From contig CAOJBM010000004.1 in NCBI GenBank assembly GCA_948329525.1, positions 1 through 44,609 on the forward strand: a stretch of DNA of 44,609 nt. Direction: 5' to 3'. The translations under genes and the position numbers were made by a program. The notes under the pieces are model-generated. The model was given only the letters and a program-made list of their open reading frames with translations. It did no database searches and was not told the DNA's origin. Source of the stretch: an uncultured Mycoplasmatota bacterium (GTDB lineage: Bacteria; Bacillota_I; Bacilli_A; RF39; UBA660). Of this stretch, positions 15,835 through 25,302 are shown in pieces. Each line of letters opens with the position of its first letter. Position 1 is the first letter of the stretch.

Positions 15835-17351
15835 CTTGACCTAAGATAAGCATATAAATTGAACAAATAATATAAATAGTTCAAAGACATGGTATCAGGA
15901 ACATCAATTTCAACTATTGGAGGAACTTCTTCTATGTCTGGAATATCAGTATTACCTTGCCCTTCTTCATAGTTAATAAAAATTTTCTCATAAATTGGAG
16001 TTGTATAAGCATTATTATAATTTAAGTTTATTTCATACTTTGTATTATCTAATATATATCCTTCTTTTGTTTTTACTTCATATAATAAATATTTACCAAT
16101 AGGTAGTTTATCTATATTAGCATTACCAAATTCATCAGTAATTAATTTCGATATAACTTCTCCTTTTTTATAAATTATTTCATTATTAAATTCAATATCT
16201 TCTAAAGCTTCCAAATTAAATTCTATTTTATTTAAAGGTTCATTAAACTCACTTTTTTTATGAATTATTACTTTCCCTAGCATTCTTTCATTATAGAAAT
16301 CTTTTGTAACAACTTGTTCTAATAGTGTCTTTTCATTTAATTCCACCTTTATACCTTCTTCATTACATTGATATCCAAAAATATTTTCACATACCTCGGT
16401 AATTTGATAAGTTCCATATTTTAATAAACCAGTTACAAATTCTCCTTTGGCATCTGTTTCAAAAGTACAAGATGCATTTTGACATACTTCTTTATTATCA
16501 TCTAAATTCTTAATTTTAAATTTAATTCCTTGTTTTAAGATCTTTTCTTTGGTACTAGCATCTTTCTTCTCAACCTTTATTTTGCCTCCTAACACTTCTA
16601 TTTTGACTTCTAAATCAACACTAGGTACATTTCCTGCTATAACCATATTTTGATATCCTTCAGATGCTAAAAAATAGTAATTTTGATTATATACTTGTCT
16701 TTTTCTTAATTTTAAAGAATAACTTCCAACATTTGTCGGCTCAATAACTAAATTATAATCATTTTTTTCTACTTTTAAGCCTTCACTATCTATTAAATCA
16801 TAATCTTTTAATAAAGAACTTTCTAACTCTAATTTTTCCCCTAAGTTAATTTGGTAACTTTCTTTAAAATCTGGTTTATCATAGTGCTGATTTACCAAGT
16901 TTTCTATTTCTTCTTTTTCTCTACTAACATCAACTATATCACCTTTTCCATATCTTTCAGTCGTAAAATTAACAACTGTCTTATTATGAGCGGTTAATTC
17001 CCACAAAAGAGCTTGTGTAGCTGCTCTATAATAATCGTTATTATGATTAGGATAATCATAACCATAATAAGCTATTAATAATAATCTTTCTTTTTTGCTT
17101 TCATCAATTCCCATACTTTCAAATGGTGCTTCTTCATAAATGGTTCCTTGCTGAACTTCAAATTGAATACAATAAGCTGTCTCTCCATCAATATCATATT
17201 TAGGAAATTTCCAAGATTTATATTCACCTCCTTCTTCACTTCTTTCATAATAAAATGGTGAATAAGACAATACCAATTCTTTAGCATCAACACTCATTTT
17301 ATATGAAAAAATAATAGCAATTACAAAAAATAATTTAAACATTTTTTTCAT
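15825..17351 (-). CDS. thioester-domain, Cna-B repeat cell-surface protein
   Basis: A 508-residue adhesin-like protein. Signal peptide at 1-23 (MKKMFKLFFVIAIIFS...VDA). The N-terminal thioester domain has Cys61 in TAYCIQFE and Gln113 in AATQALLWEL, the pair that forms an internal thioester in Gram-positive adhesins. Two SpaA/Cna-B type domains follow at about 255-355 and 358-455, each with the LPIGKYLLYEVKTKEGY or LKYGTYQITEV signature. The C-terminus has VPDTMS, a 14-residue hydrophobic stretch and RSRRR, which looks like a sortase signal with a non-standard VPDTM motif. The ribosome site is AAGGAGG. Regulation: SigH-like promoter and palindrome at 17390-17489. Confidence 0.85.
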   Translation of the reverse strand: MKKMFKLFFVIAIIFSYKMSVDAKELVLSYSPFYYERSEEGGEYKSWKFPKYDIDGETAYCIQFEVQQGTIYEEAPFESMGIDESKKERLLLIAYYGYDYPNHNNDYYRAATQALLWELTAHNKTVVNFTTERYGKGDIVDVSREKEEIENLVNQHYDKPDFKESYQINLGEKLELESSLLKDYDLIDSEGLKVEKNDYNLVIEPTNVGSYSLKLRKRQVYNQNYYFLASEGYQNMVIAGNVPSVDLEVKIEVLGGKIKVEKKDASTKEKILKQGIKFKIKNLDDNKEVCQNASCTFETDAKGEFVTGLLKYGTYQITEVCENIFGYQCNEEGIKVELNEKTLLEQVVTKDFYNERMLGKVIIHKKSEFNEPLNKIEFNLEALEDIEFNNEIIYKKGEVISKLITDEFGNANIDKLPIGKYLLYEVKTKEGYILDNTKYEINLNYNNAYTTPIYEKIFINYEEGQGNTDIPDIEEVPPIVEIDVPDTMSLNYLYYLFNLYAYLRSRRR

Positions 17352-17389
17352 TATAAAACCTCCTTTTGTTTAATTACCTTTCACTATAT

Positions 17390-17418
17390 ACATTCTCCCA
17401 TTTTTAGTAATTTCCTCT
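17390..17418 (-). promoter_or_regulatory. SigH-like promoter, copy B
   Basis: AGAGGAAAT (17410-17418), 11 bases, then GGAGAATGT (17390-17398) on the minus strand. The first box fits the B. subtilis SigH consensus RNAGGAWWW fully and the second fits RNNGAATWW at all but one position. The start codon is about 40 bases downstream. TTTCAAG plus an A run lies directly upstream, as in copy A. Confidence 0.55.
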
Positions 17419-17466
17419 TTTTTCTTGAAATCTTTTGTTAAAAAGTTCCATTTTTTATTTAAATTC

Positions 17467-17489
17467 TTGCAAAAATCGAATTATTGCAT
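17467..17489. promoter_or_regulatory. 23-bp palindromic operator candidate, copy B
   Basis: Arms TTGCAAAAA (17467-17475) and TTATTGCAT (17481-17489) around ATCGA-type centre, an inverted repeat with two mismatches. It matches copy A (116-138) in sequence and in position between a terminator and the SigH-like promoter. Confidence 0.5.
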
Positions 17490-17493
17490 GCAA

Positions 17494-17520
17494 AAAGATG
17501 ATTTTTGAAATCATCTTTTA
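17494..17520. terminator. second hairpin downstream of dnaJ
   Basis: AAAAGATGATTT and AAATCATCTTTT pair perfectly around a three-base loop; a T run follows on the minus strand. It backs up the dnaJ terminator and insulates the thioester gene promoter from heat-shock read-through. Confidence 0.65.
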
Positions 17521-17551
17521 AAGAATTAATTTACAAAGTTTTATTCTAAAG

Positions 17552-17573
17552 AAAAAAGATGGTCGCCCATCTC
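17552..17573 (-). terminator. dnaJ terminator
   Basis: AGATGG and CCATCT pair around GCGA, followed by five or more T on the minus strand, directly after the dnaJ stop. The most GC-rich hairpin in the area. Confidence 0.8.
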
Positions 17574-18689
17574 TTATAAATACTTATTATAATTTTTAAA
17601 TTCTTCACTATTTTCTAAATTTGTTTTATCTAAATCTTTAAATAGTTCTTTTTGTTTACGGTCTAATTTAGTTGGAATTATAACATTAATAATAACGTAC
17701 ATATCACCATATTTATTGGTATTAGGATTTTTCACACCTTTACCTTTTAATCTTAACTTATCTTTTGATTGTGTCCCAGCATCGATTTCTAATACAACAC
17801 TACCATTTATTGTTGGAACTTCTTTTTTACAACCTAATGCTGCTTCTGCTACAGTAATTGGTACTTCAACAATAATATCACTTTCATCTCTTTTAAATAA
17901 AGGATGTTCTTTAACATTAAATTCTAAATAGATATCCCCATTAGGTCCACCATTTCTTCCTGCACTACCTTTGCCACTTATTCTTAATTGATGTCCTGTA
18001 TCAACTCCTTCAGGAATTGTAACAACAATATCTTTTTTTGAACTTGTTTGTCCTTTTCCCGAACATTTATTACATTTTCTTGCAAAAGTCTTACCTTTCC
18101 CACCACAATTAGGGCAAGTAGTTTGGGATTGAAATGTTCCAAACATTGTTCTTTGTTCTTGAATTACTCTTCCAGCTCCGCCACATGTTGGACAAGTTTT
18201 TTCATCAAATCCACCTTTACCATGGCACTCTTCACAAGTCTCAAGTAAATTTAGTGAAATTGTTTTTTCACAACCAAAGACGGCTTCTTCAAAAGTTAAG
18301 TTAACTCTAAGTAGTGAGTCTTCGCCTTTCGTAGCTCTTTTACTTCCACGTCTTCCACCAAACATAGAGCCACCAAATAAATCATCAAATATGCTACTTA
18401 AATCAATATCTTCAAAGCCACCAAAACCTTGGAAACCACCGAATCCAGAAGCATCCCCTCCTCCTTGGAAGGCGGCATGTCCAAATTGATCATATTGTTT
18501 TCTTTTAGTTTCATCACTTAAAACAGCATAAGCTTCGCCAATTTCTTTAAATTTAGCTTCTGCCTCAGGTGTTTTATTAACATCAGGGTGATATTTTTTA
18601 GCAAGTTTCCGGAAAGCAGACTTAATTTCTTGCTCAGTTGCAGTCTTACTAACACCTAACACTTCATAGTAATCTTTTTTATCGGCCAT
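17574..18689 (-). CDS. dnaJ: chaperone DnaJ (Hsp40)
   Basis: 371 residues, full length. Co-chaperone that delivers clients to DnaK and stimulates its ATPase. The J domain has YHPDV (HPD at about 37-39), followed by a Gly/Phe-rich linker (about 75-115), the zinc-binding domain with four CxxCxGxG repeats ([32 protein letters not shown], about 145-215) and the C-terminal substrate domains. Ribosome site AGGAGGT. Last gene of the HrcA operon, separated from dnaK by a small hairpin (18713-18735) that may reduce expression. Confidence 0.98.
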   Translation of the reverse strand: MADKKDYYEVLGVSKTATEQEIKSAFRKLAKKYHPDVNKTPEAEAKFKEIGEAYAVLSDETKRKQYDQFGHAAFQGGGDASGFGGFQGFGGFEDIDLSSIFDDLFGGSMFGGRRGSKRATKGEDSLLRVNLTFEEAVFGCEKTISLNLLETCEECHGKGGFDEKTCPTCGGAGRVIQEQRTMFGTFQSQTTCPNCGGKGKTFARKCNKCSGKGQTSSKKDIVVTIPEGVDTGHQLRISGKGSAGRNGGPNGDIYLEFNVKEHPLFKRDESDIIVEVPITVAEAALGCKKEVPTINGSVVLEIDAGTQSKDKLRLKGKGVKNPNTNKYGDMYVIINVIIPTKLDRKQKELFKDLDKTNLENSEEFKNYNKYL

Positions 18690-18712
18690 AAGTTACCTCC
18701 TATAACTATGAT

Positions 18713-18735
18713 AAAGAGAGATTAATTCTCTCTTT
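18713..18735 (-). terminator. dnaK-dnaJ intergenic hairpin
   Basis: AAAGAGAGA and TCTCTCTTT form a 9-bp stem followed by T on the minus strand. Located inside the operon, so it is more likely an attenuator or mRNA 3'-end stabiliser of dnaK than a full terminator. Confidence 0.55.
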
Positions 18736-18736
18736 T

Positions 18737-20952
<2,216 letters not shown>

Positions 20953-20953
<1 letters not shown>

Positions 20954-21504
20954 TATTCAGCTACCTTAACCATCGCATGTCTTATAACTTTACCACGATA
21001 AGTATAACCTTTTTGTAAAACATCAATTACTGTATTTGTGCTTACCCCTTCGACTTTTTCTGTTAACACAGCTTCCATCGTATTCGGGTCAAATTCTTTA
21101 TTTAGAGAGTCGATTTCTTTAACATCAAAATTTGTTAAAATAGTATTAAAGCTAGCATAAATCATTTTAAAACCACTTAAGAATTTGGATACCTCATCTT
21201 CTAAATTAGTATCATCCATATTGATAGCTCTTTCAAAGTTATCAATAACGGCAAGTAATTCTTTGATTAATGATTCTCCTTCATACTTAGCCATATTGCT
21301 TATTTGTTCTTCTGCTCTTCTTTTCGTGTTTTGTAATTCGGCACTAACTCTTAAAAGTTTATCATTTAAGGTAGCATTTTCACTTTTTAAATTATCAATA
21401 ACACTTTCTAATTTCCCCTTTTTTTTCTTTTCTTTTTTTGGTTCTTCTTTTTGCTCTTCTTGTTTAATTTCTTCATCTAGTACTTCTACTTTTTCTTCGT
21501 CCAT
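20953..21504 (-). CDS. grpE: nucleotide exchange factor GrpE
   Basis: 183 residues. Releases ADP from DnaK. The N-terminal third is acidic and lysine-rich (EEKVEVLDEEIKQEEQKEE, KKEKKKKGK); the long dimer helix runs about 35-95 (LRVSAELQNTKRRAEEQ), and the C-terminal beta domain has the family ending VLQKGYTYRGKVIRHAMVKV. The ribosome site is a GAGATG run before the ATG. Second gene of the heat-shock operon, 68 bases behind hrcA. Confidence 0.97.
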
Positions 21505-21572
21505 AATTCATCTCTTTTCTTTTCTAAGAATTTTATAACTATTTATAGTAAGTCCAAAATTACTTACATAAA

Positions 21573-22574
21573 TTATTTGTCATCATTACTCAAATTCTTA
21601 TTAAGGTATTCTAGAAATGCTACTACTTTATCGTATTCCATTCTCTTAGGACCAATAATCGCAATAGTTCCTTCTTGACCTTTAATATTATATTTACTCT
21701 TAATAACTGTGACACTATCATCAAATTCGTTTTCTTCCCCAATGTAGATATTAATTCCTTGCTCTTTTTCTTCGATTTTTCTAACCAAAGATTCATCTTC
21801 AAACTTGCTAACAATTTTTTTAATTTCTGTTACATTATTATATTCTGGTTGATTTAATAAATTAGATTTGCCACTGAAGAAGACATGTTCTTCATTTTTC
21901 TTACTAAAATCATTAAATGCATCATAGAAAATGTTGTAAACAGTTTCATATTGCTTAATTCTTGCAGCAATAATTGGTTTAATCTCGTATTCTAGTCTCT
22001 GACTTACTTCTGTAATCGGAACTCCAACAAGCATTTTATTAATAATTTCACTTGTCTTAACTAGTTCATCAACCGAAATATTTTCTTCAAGACTAAATTG
22101 TTTGTTTTCCACGATTCCTTTGTTAGTACAAACCAGAGCAACGATTTTATCGTTTTCAATTGGAATTATACTTACTTTTTGAAGGGTGTTCTCTATAGAA
22201 CTTTTTCCTAAAACTACTGTTGTATAATGTGTAATCTCGCTAATTATTTCAACACATTTATTAATTGTATCACTAATAGCAAGTTCATTATTTTTGAATA
22301 TTGTTTGGAGTTTTAAAACATCATCACCTGTAAGTTCTTTTGGTTTCATCAAGTTTTCAACATAGTATTTGTATCCCATTTCACTAGGTACACGACCAGA
22401 TGAAACATGATTTTTCTCTAGGTATCCTAATTTTTCTAACACAGCCATCTCATTTCTGATTGTCGCTGATGATAGTTTAAACTTTTTACATAGAGCTTTA
22501 CTACCAATAGGTCTTACGGTTTTGATGTAACTTTCAACTATTTCTTTAAGTAGTTCTTTCTGTCTTTCGTCCAT
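21573..22574 (-). CDS. hrcA: heat-shock repressor HrcA
   Basis: 333 residues from the ATG at 22574 (GGTGGTGAT ribosome site); the frame extends seven codons upstream without support. Represses its own operon by binding CIRCE. Winged helix at about 1-75: ERQKELLKEIVESYI, then SKALCKKFKLSSATIRNEM as the helix-turn-helix and LEKNHVSSGRVPSEMGYKYYV as the wing. GAF-like core and dimer region follow, with the typical C-terminal IAIIGPKRMEYDKVVAFLEYL. Stability depends on GroEL in other Bacillota; groEL is not in this window. Confidence 0.97.
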   Translation of the reverse strand: MDERQKELLKEIVESYIKTVRPIGSKALCKKFKLSSATIRNEMAVLEKLGYLEKNHVSSGRVPSEMGYKYYVENLMKPKELTGDDVLKLQTIFKNNELAISDTINKCVEIISEITHYTTVVLGKSSIENTLQKVSIIPIENDKIVALVCTNKGIVENKQFSLEENISVDELVKTSEIINKMLVGVPITEVSQRLEYEIKPIIAARIKQYETVYNIFYDAFNDFSKKNEEHVFFSGKSNLLNQPEYNNVTEIKKIVSKFEDESLVRKIEEKEQGINIYIGEENEFDDSVTVIKSKYNIKGQEGTIAIIGPKRMEYDKVVAFLEYLNKNLSNDDK

Positions 22575-22588
22575 AGTATCACCACCTA

Positions 22589-22615
22589 TTAGCACTAATT
22601 TTCTTCAAGTGCTAA
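22589..22615. promoter_or_regulatory. CIRCE operator, start-proximal
   Basis: TTAGCACTA, nine bases, AAGTGCTAA: one outer-position mismatch per arm from the CIRCE consensus, with canonical spacing. It covers the expected transcription start, 15 bases before the hrcA ATG. Confidence 0.93.
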
Positions 22616-22619
22616 TATC

Positions 22620-22648
22620 ATTATAATATTATGCTTAGCACTTGTCAA
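22620..22648 (-). promoter_or_regulatory. consensus SigA promoter of the hrcA operon
   Basis: TTGACA (22643-22648), exactly 17 bases, TATAAT (22620-22625) on the minus strand. Both hexamers are perfect consensus. The upstream CIRCE-like site overlaps the -35 and the downstream CIRCE lies just past the -10. Confidence 0.92.
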
Positions 22649-22662
22649 TATATGAGTGCCAA
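22635..22662. promoter_or_regulatory. second CIRCE-like operator over the -35
   Basis: TTAGCACTT and GAGTGCCAA in inverted orientation but with a 10-base spacer in place of 9, and one mismatch in an arm. Still clearly related to CIRCE. It covers the TTGACA. Confidence 0.7.
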
Positions 22663-22783
22663 TTTTTTCATAAGCTTTACTATCTTTTTATTTTTATGGT
22701 ACCAATTCATAAATTCTAGCTATTATTCTTTCACCAGAACTCTTCCAAGAATTTAGTATGGAAAGACTTAGTTATTTTTTATT

Positions 22784-23245
22784 TTAGTTTTCTTTTCTTT
22801 TTCTAATTCTTTTAAACTTTTTTTCTGGTGTTGGTAAGTCTTCTGGCATTGTTCCACCAGCTTCTTTTATTGCATTTCTAACGATTTTACCAACTTTATT
22901 ATGTGTACTGCATGCTTTAATCTCTGTATTAACATTATCTCTTTTTAGCTTAGATTCAGTTTGAGTAATACGAAATAAATTAGCTACCAATTCAAAACTG
23001 CCCATATTATCAAGAATATCTTCCCTGTAACGAAGGCCTTTCCTCTTAGCAATATCATCTGCTGTTTCACCATTGTATAATCCTTTATAACCAGCATTAT
23101 GAAATTGATCAAAGTTTTTAACACCTGCTTTTTTAGCCGCTTGATTAAGGAATAATTACGTTTTCTTGTTAAATTTCTTTGATAAAATCTTTTTTCATCT
23201 TCTGTTAACTTAGAATACTTACCTATGGACAGTTTTTTGAAAATA
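22784..23245 (-). pseudogene. dinD: dinD remnant (DNA-damage-inducible protein D), truncated and frameshifted
   Basis: The C-terminal half of a DinD-family protein. Recognisable pieces are MGSFELVANLFRITQTESKL, VGKIVRNAIKEAGGTMPEDL and PTPEKKF in one frame, continuing upstream as AGVKNFDQFHNAGYKGLYNG and ETADDIAKRKGLRYREDILD. The stretch YSKLTEDEKRFYQRNLTRKR lies in another frame, so a frameshift is near 23150-23160. The N-terminal half (about 130-140 residues of a usual 270-280) is missing where the IS element begins, and is not found on the other side of the IS. So insertion came with a deletion, or the gene was already decayed. No function is expected. Confidence 0.8.
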
Positions 23246-23293
23246 AAAAAATAGATATACAATACTATGTATACATTTCTCCTCTTAAAATTG

Positions 23294-23354
23294 ATAAAAC
23301 AACTTCTTTTTGCTACTATTATTTTAGACTAACATAGTAAGGAAGTTGTTTTAT
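23294..23354 (+). promoter_or_regulatory. leader hairpin covering the transposase start
   Basis: ATAAAACAACTTC (23294-23306) is a perfect 13-bp inverted repeat of GAAGTTGTTTTAT (23342-23354). The right arm contains the GGAAG ribosome site and the first bases of the ATG at 23353. RNA begun outside the element would fold the start away, while RNA begun inside the loop region would not. Confidence 0.65.
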
Positions 23355-24507
23355 GTTTAAATTATATAATACTCAAGCTGATATTACAACAGCTTTTAAA
23401 AATTTCATTGAGAATGCTATCCCTAACATTAGAAAAAACCAACTTAATTTTCTACCTTCTTTAATGTTTGGTATGATTTCTTCTGAATCTTGTGCTTCTT
23501 CTGATATTGCTAAGTCTCTTAAAGATGAACAAAAATGGGCTCAATATGACTCTATTGTTAAACGTATTAATAGATTTTTTAATAATGATCACTTTGATGG
23601 TAAAGTCTTCTTCAACAATGTTATTACCTCTATTCTTGTTTCTTATAAAAGCAAACATTCTAATAATAGAGTTCATATCACTTTTGACCATATGTTTTCT
23701 CATGATAATTATGCTGTCTTTATGTTTACTATGCGTCTTGGTACTCAAGGTTTTCCTATTTACTTTGATTGCTTTAAAGGTAGTAATAATACTGATGCCT
23801 TTAAAATTGATACTCTTAAAAATGGTATTAAAGCAGTTGATGACTTATTTAAAGATAAAGACTTAGATTTAGTTTTCTTAGCTGACAGATGGTTTTGTTC
23901 TACTGAACTTTTAGATTATATTGACTCTTTAGGTCATACTTATTGTGTTAGATTAAAAGGTAACATTCATGTTTATAAAGATGGTATAAAATTAAAAGCT
24001 AAGAAACTTAAACATCGTAAACATCATGCTATTGTTCATAAAGATGTTTATATTACTGACAAGAGATTTAAAACTAACATTGTCTACTCCAGTTCTTTAG
24101 ATACTTCTACTCCTTGGATTATTGCTACTAACAAAAATATTGAAACTGCTATCCAAAATTATCGTTTTAGATTTGGTTCCATTGAATGTATGTTTAAAAA
24201 TCAGAAATCCAATGGCTTTAATCTTAATAAAATTTCTAATATGAGTATTAGAGTTTTCACTAACATGTATTCTGTTCTTTGTGTCTGCGTAACTTATTTA
24301 ACTATTCTTGGTGCTGACTTATCTAAAAACTCTAAATGCTATAGAAGCGTTAAAATTACTACTCACAAAAACTATATTATTGATGGTAAAAGAATTAAGA
24401 AACGAGTTATGTCTCTATTTAATACTGGTCTTACCTTATTCAAAATTGCTTTCAATTCCTACAATTATGTTCGCTTACCCTTGACTTTTAAGTTATATGA
24501 CATATAA
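23353..24507 (+). CDS. IS4-family DDE transposase
   Basis: 384 residues, apparently intact. RNase-H-like DDE core: Asp112 in ITFDHMF, Asp178 in FLADRWF and Glu278 within YRFRFGSIECMFKNQK, which is close to the Y-R-E-K signature of IS4 transposases. A helical N-terminal DNA-binding part covers about 1-100. Codon use is like the host's, so adaptation to this genome is long-standing or the donor is a close relative. The start is embedded in a hairpin (23294-23354) and a strong terminator follows the stop. Confidence 0.9.
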   Translation: MFKLYNTQADITTAFKNFIENAIPNIRKNQLNFLPSLMFGMISSESCASSDIAKSLKDEQKWAQYDSIVKRINRFFNNDHFDGKVFFNNVITSILVSYKSKHSNNRVHITFDHMFSHDNYAVFMFTMRLGTQGFPIYFDCFKGSNNTDAFKIDTLKNGIKAVDDLFKDKDLDLVFLADRWFCSTELLDYIDSLGHTYCVRLKGNIHVYKDGIKLKAKKLKHRKHHAIVHKDVYITDKRFKTNIVYSSSLDTSTPWIIATNKNIETAIQNYRFRFGSIECMFKNQKSNGFNLNKISNMSIRVFTNMYSVLCVCVTYLTILGADLSKNSKCYRSVKITTHKNYIIDGKRIKKRVMSLFNTGLTLFKIAFNSYNYVRLPLTFKLYDI

Positions 24508-24528
24508 ACATACTTAAAATTTGAATAA

Positions 24529-24573
24529 AAAAACATGCAAATCTTTTTCGCATGGATAAAATTGCATGTTTTT
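24529..24573 (+). terminator. transposase terminator
   Basis: AAAAACATGCAA (24529-24540) pairs perfectly with TTGCATGTTTTT (24562-24573), a 12-bp stem with T-rich tail, 20 bases after the transposase stop. The stem would work on both strands. Confidence 0.75.
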
Positions 24574-24610
24574 CTTACAAATTTTTATTTTGTGTAAATT
24601 ATATACTATT

Positions 24611-25082
24611 TCAATTTACTCCTGCTGGTATTATATAACTTGTACTTGTTGGGGTCATCGAAATATAATCTCCTAACTCTAATTTATCTGCTAAACTCTT
24701 AATTATTTCACCACTTTGTCCTATTGTTATTACAATCTTACTTGCAAACACTTTATTTTGTTCACTATTTGGTGCATCCTCATCTATCCATATTCTTAAG
24801 TTATAGGTTATACTTCTATTACTTTCTAATTTTCCACTTATTAATGTTCTTGTTTCTTTGGATGTTCCATAGTACTTTTCTGTTACTGGATAAGCATTAC
24901 TTAAAATATTGGATTATTTCCTTCTAACTCTACTTTAAAACAGCCACTTGCTACTATATTTGTATCTTCCTGTATTTTTGTTGTTTGCCAAAAGGCATAA
25001 CTTATCCCTACTATTAGTAGTAATGCTACTATACTCATACTACTTATGATTATTGCTTTCTTTTTTTCTTTCCATTTTCCAT
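24611..25082 (-). pseudogene. broken TasA/camelysin-like surface protein gene
   Basis: An ATG at 25082 with GGAG upstream begins MENGKKK, and an A-run then shifts frame to AIIISSMSIVALLLIVGISY and AFWQTTKIQEDTNIVASGC, a SipW-type signal peptide region. After FKVELEGNNPIF a stop intervenes and the reading continues in another frame as SNAYPVTEKYYGTSKETRTL, ISGKLESNRSITYNLRIWID and VFASKIVITIGQSGEI, to PAGVN and the stop at 24611. Relative to the intact family the middle of the domain seems to be missing after NAYPV. So: at least two disruptions and probably an internal deletion. It is a paralogue of the genes at 4029 and 4541. Confidence 0.7.
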
Positions 25083-25227
25083 AATTCTATCTCCAATTTT
25101 TCTATTGTTGATAAAATTATACCCCGACCTTTTTGTCAATGACTAAGTTTTTAGGTTGACATCAAGATTATAAAAATACAAATTTAAATTGATAATTGTA
25201 TTATTTTATATTTGATGAAACAAAAAA

Positions 25228-25252
25228 AGAAGAAATTAGAAGTTCTTCCTTA
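25228..25252 (-). terminator. terminator after the PBP gene
   Basis: Minus-strand GGAAGAA and TTTCTTC pair around an 8-base loop, followed by seven T. It closes the mraZ-rsmH-ftsL-PBP transcript, so the usual downstream division genes are not joined to it here. Confidence 0.7.
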
Positions 25253-25302
25253 TAATCTTAAAATATTAAAAATCAGCAAATTATTTATATTTTTGTTCAA
25301 AA

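Larger units (their letters stand above)
23250..24610 (+). mobile_element. IS4-family insertion sequence
   Basis: A single transposase gene (23353-24507) with a leader hairpin and its own terminator, sitting between two broken genes. The outer limits are approximate. An imperfect, AT-rich pair (AATAGATATAC near 23250 and AATAGTATAT on the opposite strand near 24609) could be the terminal inverted repeats, but I cannot establish them or a target duplication from this single copy. Confidence 0.6.

Noticed and set aside
25135..25162. Inverted repeat TGTCAA...TTGACA upstream of the broken TasA-like gene
   Set aside because: Six-base arms with an imperfect interior; the TTGACA is only 12 bases from the TATAAT, too close for a promoter, so no firm site can be called.
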